Origin: Acanthosoma haemorrhoidale
Taxonomy: Eukaryota > Arthropoda > Insecta > Hemiptera > Acanthosomatidae
NCBI GenBank assembly: GCA_930367205.1
Contig: OV884011.1
Coordinates: 108,367,139-108,431,138, forward strand
Reading direction: 5' to 3'
DNA length: 64,000 nt
Shown one piece after another: positions 1 through 10,589 of this stretch (positions within the stretch are counted from its first letter, which is position 1; every line of letters begins with the position of its first letter). Below the pieces are notes generated by a model that worked only from the letters and a program-made list of their open reading frames with translations, had not been told where the DNA came from and ran no database searches. The position numbers and the translations under genes were made by a program.

Positions 1-155
1 GAGCTGCCAAGGAAGTGACTTGGGCTGTGGAATTTGACAGTTTATACTTCTTCCTACTGGACCAGGTTATTTTCCGTTAGCAATGGTGGGTCTTCCTTTT
101 CTGATCCTTTGTGTTAAAAGAATATTACTTCCCGCCAGGCTGCAAAGAAGTTAAT
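1..155. other. Flanking sequence, nothing recognised
   Basis: Short stretch before the first solo LTR. No coding signal, repeat or RNA gene recognised. Its last bases form the left copy of the target-site duplication. Confidence 0.5.
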
Positions 156-160
156 ACGTG

Positions 161-277
161 TGTCGGGTAAGCTTCTTGTGCACGTCGTGGGTCACCAGAT
201 GTCGGGAAAACCTCTTGTGCACGTCGAGGGTCACCAGATGTCGGGATATTGGTTGAACAATTGTCGGAGGTGCACAA
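161..277. repeat. 39-bp tandem repeat at LTR terminus
   Basis: Two complete 39-bp units (161-199 and 200-238) and the start of a third (239 on) each begin TGTCGGG, the LTR terminal sequence. The units differ at only a few positions. Copy 2 of this LTR begins at the equivalent of the third unit, so the terminal block varies in copy number within the family. It runs into an irregular repeat of an ACAATTGTCGGAGGT-like motif. Confidence 0.75.
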
Positions 278-593
278 TTGTCGGAAAAGGTGAACAATTG
301 TCTGAGGTCAACAATTGTCGGATTGTTGTAGCTAATAACATGGACCATGTTCCATGTAGGCGTTAATATCTGACTCCATATATGATTAGGAATGTGTCCC
401 GACAAGACACTGTGTTCAGGATGAGGTTCAGAGGTTCATAAAGAATAAGACCAGTTTAAGAGTTCGGGCGAGAGATCGGCAGCGTAATAAGTACAAGTCG
501 TCAGAGGTCTGGTATAGGCTGTGAGGCTAAGGGCCGTCGGTGGTAGCGGCTATCGGTATGTCGAAACTAGAAAAGAATGAAGAGTGGGGCCTA

Positions 594-672
594 CCGGGGG
601 CCAAGTGCCCCCGGTGTCGAGTTACTTGGAAGACTGAGTGGCAGAGTAGCCCACCAGGGCCAGGTGCCCTGG
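594..672. repeat. Two GC-rich hairpins inside solo LTR
   Basis: Perfect 8-bp stem CCGGGGGC/GCCCCCGG (594-601 and 607-614), and about 50 bp further a 7-bp stem CCAGGGC/GCCCTGG (654-660 and 666-672). The first hairpin is also present, slightly altered, in copy 2. The second is missing there. Function unknown. Confidence 0.5.
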
Positions 673-1204
673 GGTTAGTGATAAGTCGTGCGCTATGAAG
701 ACTGAGGGACTGACTGGGCTGAAGAGTGAAATTTACTGATATAAATATGATAACCCCCTCCCTCGTGGAAGGCCGATTTGTCTGCCCGGCGTAAGTTTTA
801 CGATACACAGGTAGTCAGTTTATTGACCGTTGGGGTACGAGGGTGTGTTTTTTATAGCTGTTAGGGCTTCACCCCCTTGGGTTATTTGACCACCTATAGC
901 AAGGTTATTATCCCATGGGTCCCAAAAGGGTTCCTAGCATGATTTATTGACCGTGGGAACGTGACTGAAGGTGTATTTTAATAGGGGTAAGTGTCCTTTG
1001 CCCAGGTTTTATGGTACCAGGTGGCTAATTCTCTTGGTTTATTGCCACACCCTTTTAGTTACCTGTCTACGACTTCCGACCTCTCTATGATTTATTACCA
1101 GAAGTTACATAATGAAGTTACATGACATTTTCTATTATAATACATTAATTATGAACCAGAGTGTAGGGTAATTTACATATATAGTTAGCAGTCGCTACAA
1201 CGTG

Positions 1205-1394
1205 CTTCAAGCACTGTCCTGTCTTTATAAGGGACCATAAAAGAATCATCTGGATCCATTTGTGCCGTTCGAAAACACTTCTATATCTGATAGTCACTTT
1301 TTGCTAACTTCTACATCGGAAATTATATTTCTAAACAGTAATTCTAATTATTATGTCATTTTTATCTTGCATTCACATGGCAGGATCGATCCCA
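1205..1394. other. AT-rich spacer, nothing recognised
   Basis: Sequence between the solo LTR and the dispersed repeat. No open frame or repeat match seen. Confidence 0.4.
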
Positions 1395-1500
1395 TATGAC
1401 AAAATATTTTCATACGCTCATTTATACAACATTTACAAACAGCCCAGAGACCTCCCAAATCCACATACTCACCTCCCTGGCATGCGAAAGAGGAAGCGTA
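1395..1500 (+). repeat. Dispersed repeat family R, copy 1
   Basis: Shares a core reading roughly ACAGCCCAGAGACCTCCCAA plus a downstream CACCTCCCT-GCATGCGAA segment with copies near 14862-15035 (opposite strand), 32361-32505 and 43262-43440. A fifth, shorter copy is at 54571-54650. This copy contains only the 3' half of the unit and is fused to the start of a LINE fragment. Nature unknown; a LINE 3' tail or non-autonomous element is plausible. Confidence 0.6.
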
Positions 1501-1599
1501 GTCTTGGGTAGTCCCCCACGCTCCTCCGTCAGCCGCGTCATCGGATACGAGCCACTGGAGGCTGACGAGGAGCGTGAGAGCTACATACGCTCAGGAAAT

Positions 1600-2800
1600 T
1601 ATTGGAGAAACTGGCCATTGCCAAGACTCCCACTGTCACGCATTTGTAGCAGGTCACGAGGCCTTGATTCTTTGTGAATGTGTGGAGAAAACGATGAACA
1701 ACAGGCTCCGCTCAGTTACTTGGAGAGTGGTTTCAGGAAAAGAAGAGGTACATTGAACAATCTCATTTGTTTTGAATCAGAGGTCCTTCAAGTTTTTATA
1801 AATAGACAGGGAGTCCTTGTTGTATTACTGGGCTCGCAGTGCGCATTAGAAAAACATACTATGAAAACAGCTACCAATTTAGGAATGAATTAGAAACCAT
1901 TTTAATTGAGAGAGTGTGCAAGTTTAGTTGTGGTCAGCAAGTTTACCACTCATTTAAACAAGAAAATGGAGTTCCACGAGGAAGTGCGATTCGTCCTACA
2001 TTGTTTTCCATGGCTCTGGATAGCATCAAAACATGCTTCTCTCAAGATGTAAAAATATTACTACTTGCCGAAGATTTCATAATATATTTTATCGGTAAAG
2101 CCTTTGATGACGTCATGCAAACAACTCGAAACAGCTCTATAGGCGAAACAACACGTATTCCGATTAGCAACCGAGAAATGTCTGCCGTTTATTTTCGGAA
2201 GTGCCTCACTGAAATCATTTTTATCCACTTTTCATCAACAATTCACCTATTCACTTCCACGATCAAGTCAAGTACCTGGGTAAAATAAACGAACCAATGC
2301 AAAATTTAACACCTACCTTTTCTGCCGAGCCCAGGTTATTAAATATACCTAAAATAAATTGGAAACGCCCAGTCTTAGCAAAGGTACCGTTTCCGAAAGT
2401 GAACCTTTCGAGATGTTCCTTAGACGTGATGCTATCTAAAATTTAAAATTGGCAATGTGGAATTTATGACTAAATGAGTGGAGCTTAGTCACCAAAAATA
2501 AGCTCAGAGAGATTAAATCACAGGTCTGAGCCTTAGGTACATAGGTACAGGTACAGCAGTCGTGTTGGAACGTCTAAGGATTGGCCATACCAGACTGACC
2601 CATGGTTACCAAATGGCTAATGAAACCTGCCTTATCTCGGGATGCTGTGGGTCTGAGCTAACTCTCGAACACATTTGGTCGAATGTCTTTAGAGTAAGGA
2701 GGAGCGTAGATCATGTATAATTCTTTCTGAAGCCCTTTGAAATTCAGAAGAAGTAATGTCTGCAGTACTCAATTTGTTAGAGTCCCGAATAATGCTACAT
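1600..2800 (+). pseudogene. LINE reverse transcriptase remnant (Jockey/R1-like group)
   Basis: Decayed ORF2 of a non-LTR retrotransposon read across three frames. Visible blocks in order: VEKTMNNRL (about 1684) and GFRKRRGTLNNL (about 1730), which match the RT fingers region; NGVPRGS (about 1965), the conserved NGVPQGS block; and LAEDF (about 2064), where the catalytic Y/F-A-D-D stands as L-A-E-D. Near 2571 comes RLRIGHTRLTHG, followed by a Cys/His cluster to about 2690, a C-terminal signature of I/Jockey/R1-type LINEs. Frame changes between about 1700 and 1840, plus stops, show it is dead. The endonuclease half is absent. The exact clade is inference; LINE identity is secure from the ordered motifs. 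Confidence 0.8.
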
Positions 2801-4582
2801 TATACATGATCAATACTCATGCAAGCCATTTATTTATTACTTATTGTTATTTTCGTCTTACTCTTTTACTTATTTTTTCTCTTTTTACCATACCAACATT
2901 TTTGTTTGTCATTTGTCATTATTCCTATTTTTCATGTTTAAAGTTTCTTATTTATTATATTTCTTTTCTAGAAAAGAAGTTATAGTAAGTATTAAATGTA
3001 TAGTAAATTATTTGAGATGAATACAGATGAGTGCTTGTGGGGGGGGGGCCCTTTGGCTTCTTAGGGGCCGTTACTTGGGTCTTTGGGTGGCATTTCAGGT
3101 CTCACAAATCAGGTTTGGCTTCGAGGGCTCATTCACAAGTATGTAAACGTTACTGGACTCTGCTGAATTTGAAATATTGGTAGGCATCATGGTACCTACC
3201 CACATCCTCCAATCAGTGTTCCTGTCCTACCTGCTGGATGGGTGAGGCTGGGGTACCCCCTGTGCCCCCGGTCGGCCCCTGTAGTGCTGGGGGTTTGTTA
3301 TCGCTATTGCGTTCTCTCGGGACCGTAATATATATACACCATAACAACCCCAAAATGTTCACAAAGTTCTTGTGTTGTAAAGTGATAATTAAAGGTAATA
3401 TAATCAGCAAATCAATAAAATACCTACATGCGGGTGTGCATGACCCTTGGTGAATATGCCCTTAACGAAAAAAAAATAGTCGAGCTGTGGGGATTAGCTG
3501 CATTGCCTGACTATTCAATTTCTTGTTCCTTACTAATGTGATGAAAATCTGATATATTGACCTTTCTGGTTCGATGAAATACTTCCTGACCTATTTCGTC
3601 AAAACTGAGCCCAACCATATACCTATAATAGAACCGACAAAATCCAGGACTCGCCATTGCAAGTAATTTGATAATATTCATTCTCCCTTCCTGTAGGCAT
3701 TACTGTACTTTTCAGGTCATTGAAATGCTGTATCATATCTATAGTTCAACAAATCATTGGTGTCTGCAGTCTCTCAGGAAGGATCAGCCATTGAAGTAAT
3801 TTGGTGTAAAGAGCACCAGACCCTTAAGAGCAGCGTTTAAATAACTCGGATCAGTAAACACAACATATTTATCTTTAACGTACATTGGCTCTTAATGGGA
3901 ACTAGTTTTATATTAAACAGGGCAGCAACCATCTAGTAAAGAAAAAAAGTGATTAAGTAGTTAAATAGATAAATCGGTCGTTAGTTCAGATAATTAATTA
4001 ATTTGAGCTAAGTTAACGTTTATTCCTAATTAATTATGGAATCCACTGATTTTTATAGTTCAATTGATAAACTTTATTTATTAGACAACCTCTTGTAGCA
4101 TGTTTTTTTTTATATATACATACATAGCATATTACAAACGCAATATGACTTCACATGAAATTATCTATGGGTGTTTTTATTGCCTCTCATACACGCTCCA
4201 GTGATAAATAGATACTTTGGAATATGTAGAAAAATAAAGAGTGGTAAATGGGACAGCCGTGTCGAACGAATTTGCGATCCTTTATTCATTTATGTATATG
4301 CGGTAGTAAAAAAAAAATAGTTCCGAATAATTAGGGCGTTCCGTGCGAATAACTTCATGGAAATGTAGAGGAAAACCTGTCTCGTTTAAATTACGTACCT
4401 GTCTGGTAAAACACCATGATAATATCTTACGTCTATGTTGAACTTTCTTAGTAGTTGAGCTACTTTCACCTAACGAAACAGTTAGGTGACGTGTTCATAT
4501 ATCTTATGTCCACAAGTATTTGTAACGGTGTTTTTGTATGTTTAGGGTATTTTAGAAGTGTTCGCAAACATACTTTGTTAAT
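2801..4582. other. Non-coding stretch with a GC-rich island
   Basis: AT-rich except for about 3010-3330, where a G run (3021-3030) and a GC-rich patch occur. A short inverted repeat GGTAGGCATCATGGTACCTACC lies near 3179. No credible coding frame. The Phe/Tyr/Ile-rich frame at 2737-2985 is the low-complexity tail of the LINE. Confidence 0.4.

Positions 4583-4641
<59 letters not shown>
4583..4641. repeat. (TA)n microsatellite, gypsy insertion site
   Basis: Nearly pure TA dinucleotide tract directly against the 5' LTR at 4642. The same kind of tract continues beyond the 3' LTR from 9712, so the element sits inside a TA array. The 4-bp flanks are ATAT on both sides (4638-4641 and 9712-9715). Confidence 0.9.
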
Positions 4642-4644
<3 letters not shown>

Positions 4645-5275
4645 AACATTCATGATATTTGAGAATATCATGACCAGCCACCCTCCCACTTTGTCCAGCA
4701 TCTGCCCTTATGCTCTTAGGAGTGGGGATGAGATGAAGGGCGAGTCTTAGGCAGTCTTAGCTAAGAGCCAGAGAGCAAAGCAGAGCAAGCTCCCGTTCCG
4801 TTGACGGTCATCAACACAAGCAGAGGAGAAGAAGAAGAAGAAGAAGAAGAAGAAGAAGAAGATTACACGGATATCATCGATTGGGTGATATAGATATTGT
4901 TTTTTATTATTATGGATCCAGTAAAAAGAGATTGAGCTCAATTTTCATTTTTTTATATAACTAATTAGTAGTAACTATCCTTGTTCAAAAGGAATTGAAT
5001 ATTTTTTTATATAATTAATGTCAGCACTATTTATAATTATAATTATTTGTTATAAACATTTTACTTGTATATATTTCACAATTCCCAGTTTCTCAATTTA
5101 TTAATAACTATAACATTAGCCTTGAGATCGGGCGATTCAATCGGGATAATTTCCTATGTCGAAGACATAAAAACAAGTTGAATTAAAGATCTCATGACGG
5201 ACCTACCAAATTAGTTAAGGTCAATTGATCTATTAAATTAGAAAAATAGAATGGTAGAAAATGAGGTAGGTTACA
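4642..5275 (+). repeat. 5' LTR of gypsy element
   Basis: 634 bp, beginning TGTAAC and ending GTTACA, a 6-bp inverted terminal repeat. It contains a GAA tract of 11 units at 4828-4860. The primer-binding site starts one base after its end, which fixes the boundary. It matches the 3' LTR in all blocks I compared outside the GAA tract. Confidence 0.9.
4828..4860 (+). repeat. (GAA)11 tract in 5' LTR
   Basis: 33 bp of uninterrupted GAA. The homologous tract in the 3' LTR is exactly three times longer (99 bp, 9198-9296). The older solo LTR at 9980-10589 has only GGAGAAGAACC here, so the tract grew within this lineage. Confidence 0.9.
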
Positions 5276-5276
5276 A

Positions 5277-5294
5277 TGGGGGCCGTTCCGGGAT
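5277..5294 (+). promoter_or_regulatory. Primer-binding site, tRNA-Pro-like
   Basis: TGGGGGCCGTTCCGGGAT lies one base after the LTR end. It begins TGG as required to pair with a tRNA CCA tail. The TGGGGGC start and CCGGGAT end resemble the tRNA-Pro primer sites known from retroviruses. The middle differs, so the exact tRNA is inference. Confidence 0.7.
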
Positions 5295-5426
5295 TAACTT
5301 CAAAAATTCTAAAGAAACCAAAGGAATTGTGAGGTATTGCATGTTAGAATAATAACTAGAACTATTTACTAACATATTATATTTTTCTTCTAATTTAACA
5401 TTTGTTACACAAACACGAACACAAAC

Positions 5427-6410
5427 ATGTCCGGGTCCGATTCAGGTAAAACGACCCCAGTAGAAAAAGGGAGTACAAAGGAACTAAAATATACGCTCAG
5501 GCCGAAACAGGGCAATAAAAATCGGCCCCTCAAGCCGCCCGAGGGTGCCGAAACAAACCAAACAAATATTAACGACACCCTTACGGCAACGAAGGGTACG
5601 CCGCCCACGGTTGGGGCCCCGGTTGGGGCTGTACCCACTATAAATCCCACTGTCGACGTTACAACACAGATGTTACAACAGGTCCTTGCCCAATTAAACA
5701 GTCAATCAAACACACTTAAAGAAAATAATAAAGAGTTGAGCGGGAAGTTTGACCAATTAAGGGAAGAACTAAAATCGGAAATATCGGTTAAATTCGAACA
5801 ATGTTACACGGATGTAAACGAGAAATTAGATAGACAGTTACAAATTTGTGAGGAGAGAATACTCCAAGGAAATGATAATTTAAATTCAAAATTAAATGAA
5901 GAAATCAATAAAAGGGACCAGGAAATTCTTGAAGTTCAAACATCAAATTCGAACCTCAACGATAAATTAGACCGAGAAGTCGAGAGGATCAATAGCCAAT
6001 ATAATTATTTTCGTACCGATTTCGATAGAAAAATAATGTCAATGCAACAGGAAATTTCATTGATTCCCAGGAAAATCGAAGATGGCATAAAAACAGTTGG
6101 GAAGCAAATTCAACCGAGAGGACCGGATAAGCATGCCCCACCCCGTTTCGAGGGAACTCAGCAAAGACATCCGCCCATGTCGGAATACGTGGAACCCTCT
6201 CAAGATCAGTCAGTTACCCAAGATATAAAAAGGGACTTTGATGACAAATTTTATTTCGAAAATTTTAATAACGACTTACCACAAAGTTTTATAAAAAATT
6301 TAACTCAAGCGTATTATCTATACGGCAAATACCGAGATCTTCATACTTTTGTCTCGCAACACTTGAAAGGTTTTCGATTGGTTCATTACACAAAAACCTT
6401 GTATAGATAA
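5427..6410 (+). pseudogene. gag: gag 5' part of gypsy element, frame-shifted
   Basis: N-terminal part of the Gag structural polyprotein, 327 codons from ATG 5427, which follows the 5' leader with an AAAC context. Residues 1-70 are polar and Pro/Thr/Lys-rich. Residues about 80-215 form a long charged, Leu/Ile-spaced stretch that looks like a coiled coil. The frame ends at 6410, but the natural continuation is in another frame open from 6367, where capsid-like sequence resumes. The shift falls near an AAAGG run around 6366-6372, inside the presumed capsid region. That makes a mutation more likely than programmed frameshifting, which usually sits at the gag-pol junction. Confidence 0.75.
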
Positions 6411-8295
6411 TTTTCAGAATTTTATAGAAACATTTAATAAACAATTCCACGGCAACAGCTATGACACCCTCGTAGCTAGGGAGTTAGACTCGAAAAGATA
6501 CGCGGATTTTCAACACATGAATTCAACTACGTATTTTGCAAAACTAGTCGCTCGTGCCCAAGAATGCATCCGACCTTACGATGAAAGTTATTTATGCGAC
6601 CGCCTCTGTTATCACTTTGGGCCAACGGTCGAACTAAGCGTCAAAATTCAAGGAATCGCCACGATTTCATCATTTTTATCACTATTAATGAATTTAGGAG
6701 AGGACTTCATTCGATCCGAGATTAGGCGAGAGAGTAACAAGAATAAAAATTTCAATTCGTATAGACCAGAAAATAAACGAATGCCTCCAAAATACCAACG
6801 ACGAAATACCAGTGAATCAAAGTATAGACCAACAACATATTATCCTCCTCCGAACAGTTACAATAGGGATAATAATAATTCAGGGTACAACCGAATAAAT
6901 TACGGCCAAAACCCAAGATACAATCAAAATTACAACCAAGGAAATTATTTCAACTATCCGAAACAGATGTACGGGAATCAAAACCGGGAACCATCTCGAC
7001 AACAAGATCCGCAAAATCCCCCCAGAATGGGCAATAAAAAGAGGGAACATTTTGTTAAAACCATGCAGGTATCCCAAGACCGATTGGACGAGATATTCGC
7101 CACGGACCCCCCGGAAAGTGAAGAGGAAGAAACGAATGAATTTGAATCAAAAAAACAGCGAAGTTCGCGGGACGTTGGACCCGCAGCAACAACAATAAAA
7201 ATCGACAGAAAACCAATAAAAACAATTACAACCACAGAGAACAAAGGAGAACAATATGACGAGACTTACACAATAGCATCATTAACCAAAGAATTTACTG
7301 AGCTTCCCACACATGACAATTTTTTAACTCCAAAAACGACAATGGACAATCTACAATGCCCCGAGATTATCATACAAATTAATCAGCAACAGATCAAAGC
7401 ACTAATTGATACCGGCTCAGAAATAAGTTGCATAAACGAGGAGTTATATTTGAACATAAAAAAAGACCTTAACCCTAAAAAAATCAGTGAATTGCCCGTA
7501 CAAGGCATGAGAATTATCACAGCGATTAGCAAGAAATCAAAAAAGATTAATCGACAAATCATAATTCCGGTAAAGTTATCCGCGGATTACGAATATAACA
7601 TCTCATTATATGTTGTGCAAGATCTAAAACAACAGTTAATCATAGGGATGAACTCACTGAGCGAATTAAACGCCAGAATCGATATCCGGAAAGGACAAAT
7701 GGTCATTTTGTCGAACGATAATAAATTCCGAGTAAGCTTTGTTTCAACGACGCAATGTGACAGCGAACTTTTAACACTACCCAAGGTCAACGAAATACAA
7801 ACTGAATCAAACGACGACATTAACAAGCGATACTACCAAGAATTCCAACGGATAAAGGAAAAACACCCTAAAATCTCAAACAACTTCAAATCAATTATCA
7901 CTGAATCTGAGGAAATGTTCAGTGACGTCCCTGGAACTATAAAAGGATTTCAATACCAACTAGAAATCGAAAACGATCTTTCTTTTTTCTACAAAAACTA
8001 TCCCATCCCCTTCCATGGGACAAAGGCAGTAGAAGAAGAGATCAAACGATTGATCGAAGGGAATATAATTGAACCAACCAGGAGTCAATATATTTCACCT
8101 CTAGTTTGCGTTTATAAAAAAGACGGTTCCTTAAGATTATGTACCGACGGACAGATCTTAGACGAATTCCGACCTTACGTACAAATATATGTGGACGACA
8201 TTATTGTAATGACAAAGGACGTTTTTTCTGCTATACAATATGACTTCAAAAAAAGAAAGAAAATTATAGTTTTCTTTTATTATTTTCATTATTAA
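6367..8295 (+). pseudogene. gag C-terminus, protease and truncated RT
   Basis: Frame open from 6367; first ATG 6517, giving 592 residues. Residues 1-75 continue the Gag capsid. Residues 75-170 are Asn/Tyr/Arg/Pro-rich with no CCHC zinc knuckle, a nucleocapsid type also seen in some insect gypsy elements. The aspartic protease has its LIDTGSE active site at 297-302. RT begins near 495 (NIIEPTRSQYISPLVCVYKKDGSLRLC). It then jumps at about residue 545 (near 8150) straight to FRPYVQIYVDDII with the YVDD catalytic motif at 558-561. The RT region normally lying between them is gone. After MTKD (about 8218) the frame runs into unrelated sequence and stops. RNase H and integrase are absent. Confidence 0.85.
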
Positions 8296-9011
8296 ATGAA
8301 AATAATACTGATCGGATGACACATAAACTTTAGAAAGTTTATACAAACAAAAACAGAACTATTATTAGAAATGCTGACCCTAGTAAAGTCTATGGAATTA
8401 TCGGCAAGTGAAGCTTCTGACTTCACTATCACTTAATCTATAGAACAGATCGTAAATATTCCTGGAATGCTTAAGTCCATTTAATTGATTTATTTAATAT
8501 TATTTTATACACGACAACGACCTCCCTATCTTTTCGTAACATTTATAATTTTTTTATAAACACTATCCTTTCACTCAGGTAAAATATTCAAATCACACAC
8601 ACACACTCAACAATTTTTCTCTATTGTTACTAATTACCAGTAGAATTGTCTAGTACTTTAATTAAAAACCAATATGTATTAATAATCACACTCAATCGTC
8701 TTTTCAACAAATGTTTTCCAAATCGCGTTATGATCCATAAAACAATGTACCTTCGAACTAATCCATACTAATTAGCATAATAATTTGGTTAAGTAAAAAA
8801 TTAAAACAACTTGTACGCTTTTCAAGCAATTTAAAACCTTGCAAAATTTGAACTATTATTACTATAAACTTTGTAAAATTTCAACACCCGTTATAAACAA
8901 CCAATTCAACAAATCGAACGCAGCAACATAATATTGTGGATCCACTTAAAAAAAAAAAAAAAAAAAAAAAAAAATTCATAAAATTTTTTTTTATTTATAA
9001 GGAAAGGCAAT
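8296..9011 (+). other. Non-coding 3' internal region of gypsy element
   Basis: AT-rich sequence between the truncated pol and the 3' LTR. It holds a 27-bp poly-A run (8948-8974). A weak polypurine tract AAGGAAAGG (8999-9007) lies four bases before the 3' LTR and may prime plus-strand synthesis. No env-like frame seen. Confidence 0.5.
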
Positions 9012-9708
9012 TGTAACATTCATGATATTTGAGAATATCATGACCAGCCACCCTCCCACTTTGTCCAGCATCTGCCCTTATGCTCTTAGGAGTGGGGATG
9101 AGATGAAGGGCGAGTCTTAGGCAGTCTTAGCTAAGAGCCAGAGAGCAAAGCAGAGCAAGCTCCCGTTCCGTTGACGGTCATCAACACAAGCAGAGGAGAA
9201 GAAGAAGAAGAAGAAGAAGAAGAAGAAGAAGAAGAAGAAGAAGAAGAAGAAGAAGAAGAAGAAGAAGAAGAAGAAGAAGAAGAAGAAGAAGAAGAAGATT
9301 ACACGGATATCATCGATTGGGTGATATAGATATTGTTTTTTATTATTATGGATCCAGTAAAAAGAGATTGAGCTCAATTTTCATTTTTTTATATAACTAA
9401 TTAGTAGTAACTATCCTTGTTCAAAAGGAATTGAATATTTTTTTATATAATTAATGTCAGCACTATTTATAATTATAATTATTTGTTATAAACATTTTAC
9501 TTGTATATATTTCACAATTCCCAGTTTCTCAATTTATTAATAACTATAACATTAGCCTTGAGATCGGGCGATTCAATCGGGATAATTTCCTATGTCGAAG
9601 ACATAAAAACAAGTTGAATTAAAGATCTCATGACGGACCTACCAAATTAGTTAAGGTCAATTGATCTATTAAATTAGAAAAATAGAATGGTAGAAAATGA
9701 GGTAGGTT

Positions 9709-9711
<3 letters not shown>
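9012..9711 (+). repeat. 3' LTR of gypsy element
   Basis: 700 bp, TGTAAC...GTTACA. The 66-bp excess over the 5' LTR equals 22 extra GAA units. No other difference was found on reading the two side by side. Followed directly by a TA array. Confidence 0.9.
9198..9296 (+). repeat. (GAA)33 tract in 3' LTR
   Basis: 99 bp of uninterrupted GAA, three times the length in the 5' LTR. Such a tract is prone to slippage, triplex formation and assembly error. Confidence 0.9.

Positions 9712-9768
<57 letters not shown>
9712..9768. repeat. (TA)n microsatellite
   Basis: TA array between the gypsy 3' LTR and the short LTR at 9769. Its last four bases TATA are the left target duplication of that LTR. Confidence 0.9.
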
Positions 9769-9770
<2 letters not shown>

Positions 9771-9948
9771 TTAAGTCCAGGCGCCGCTAGTGCCTAGCCT
9801 TAATCCCCAAACATATGTTATCTGTATATGTGTTTACATGTAATACTGATAGATAGAGGTATCTTGGAATAAATAAAGCAGTCTTGTTACAACGTTCTAC
9901 GTGTTCTTATTACCAACCTTTCTTAGATTGTAATTCAATAAACATTAA

Positions 9949-9950
<2 letters not shown>
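9769..9950 (+). mobile_element. Short solo LTR, AGTTA...TAACT family, copy A
   Basis: 182 bp starting AGTTAAG and ending ATTAACT, with TATA duplicated on both sides (9765-9768 and 9951-9954). It contains AATAAATAAA, a likely polyadenylation signal, which suggests plus orientation. Related LTRs: 12753-12847 (partial), 28211-28398, 28419-28592. AGTTA-type ends and a 4-bp TATA/ATAT target are characteristic of insect errantiviruses. It differs clearly from the LTR at 12753, so it is probably an independent solo LTR and not the 5' partner of the pol fragment. Confidence 0.75.

Positions 9951-9979
<29 letters not shown>
9951..9979. repeat. (TA)n microsatellite
   Basis: Short TA array separating two solo LTRs. 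It supplies the ATAT target duplication for the LTR at 9980. Confidence 0.85.
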
Positions 9980-9982
<3 letters not shown>

Positions 9983-10589
9983 AACATTCATGATATTTGA
10001 GAATATCATGACCAGCAACCCTCCCATCTGGTCCAGCATCTTCCCTTATGCTCTTAGGAGTGGGGATGAGATAAAGGGTCAGTCTTAGCACGACCGCCGA
10101 GACGAGCGGATTCTTAGCAAGCTCCCGAACTGGCGGTACCAACCAAGAGAGGAGAAGAACCACCAGCAGAAGTAACGTTGATTGGATAAAAGGAAGATCA
10201 TCGATTGGGTGATATTAATATTGTTTTCATTATGGATCCATTAAAAGAGATTGAGCTCAAATTTCATGTTTTTTTTATAATTAGTAGTAACTATCCTTGT
10301 TCAAAAGGAATTGAATATTTTTTATATAATTTTTGTCAGCACTCTATATAATTATAATTATTTGTTATAACCATTTTATTTGAAATATATTTCAAAATTC
10401 CTAGTTTCTCAATTTATTATTAACTACAACATTAGCCTTGAGATCGGGCGATTCAATCGGGATAAATTCCTATGTCAAAGACATAAAACAAGTTGAATTA
10501 AAGATCTCATGACGGACCTGCCAAATTAGTTAAGGTAAATTGATCAAATAAATTAGAAAAAGAAATGGTAAAAAATGAGGTAGGTTTCA
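9980..10589 (+). mobile_element. Diverged solo LTR of the 4642-9711 gypsy family
   Basis: 610 bp, starting TGTAAC and ending GTTTCA, flanked by ATAT on each side (9976-9979 and 10590-10593). It aligns along its length with the LTRs at 4642 and 9012 but with many substitutions. In place of the GAA tract it has GGAGAAGAACCACC. It is an older insertion of the same family, again into TA-rich DNA. Confidence 0.85.

Larger units (their letters stand above)
161..1199. mobile_element. Solo LTR, family 1 copy 1, 5-bp TSD
   Basis: The element starts TGTCGGG and ends GCTACA, the TG...CA ends expected of an LTR. It is flanked by a perfect 5-bp duplication ACGTG (156-160 and 1200-1204), the mark of integrase-mediated insertion. 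The same sequence recurs at 15428-16240, and in diverged form at 55711-56539. No gag or pol lies beside it, so it is a solo LTR left by LTR-LTR recombination. The 3' end carries a TAGC-GGTCGCTA type inverted repeat. Transcriptional orientation could not be fixed, so strand is left open. A 5-bp TSD and 1-kb length fit Ty3/gypsy or BEL/Pao elements, and I cannot decide between them. Confidence 0.85.
4642..9711 (+). mobile_element. Ty3/gypsy LTR retrotransposon, internally deleted
   Basis: A full LTR-to-LTR element of 5.07 kb: 5' LTR 4642-5275, tRNA-Pro-like primer site 5277-5294, gag from 5427, protease with DTG, a remnant of RT, a long non-coding 3' section, then 3' LTR 9012-9711. Read by eye, the two LTRs look the same except for a GAA tract of 11 versus 33 units, which suggests recent insertion. 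Despite that, gag is frame-shifted near 6367 and most of RT plus all RNase H and integrase are missing. The copy is therefore non-autonomous. A diverged solo LTR of the same family lies at 9980-10589. Confidence 0.9.

Noticed and set aside
161..277. CRISPR-like array from the 39-bp repeats
   Set aside because: The units are contiguous without spacers and lie at the end of a eukaryotic LTR.
4455..4681. Open frames across the TA array on both strands
   Set aside because: Repetitive Tyr-Ile frames are simply translations of (TA)n.
4747..4941. Minus-strand frames with poly-Phe at 4747-4941 and 9117-9377
   Set aside because: Reverse reading of the GAA tract in the two LTRs; not a protein.
6880..7826. 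Minus-strand frames inside gag-pol
   Set aside because: Shadows of the clearly coding plus-strand frame with protease and RT motifs.
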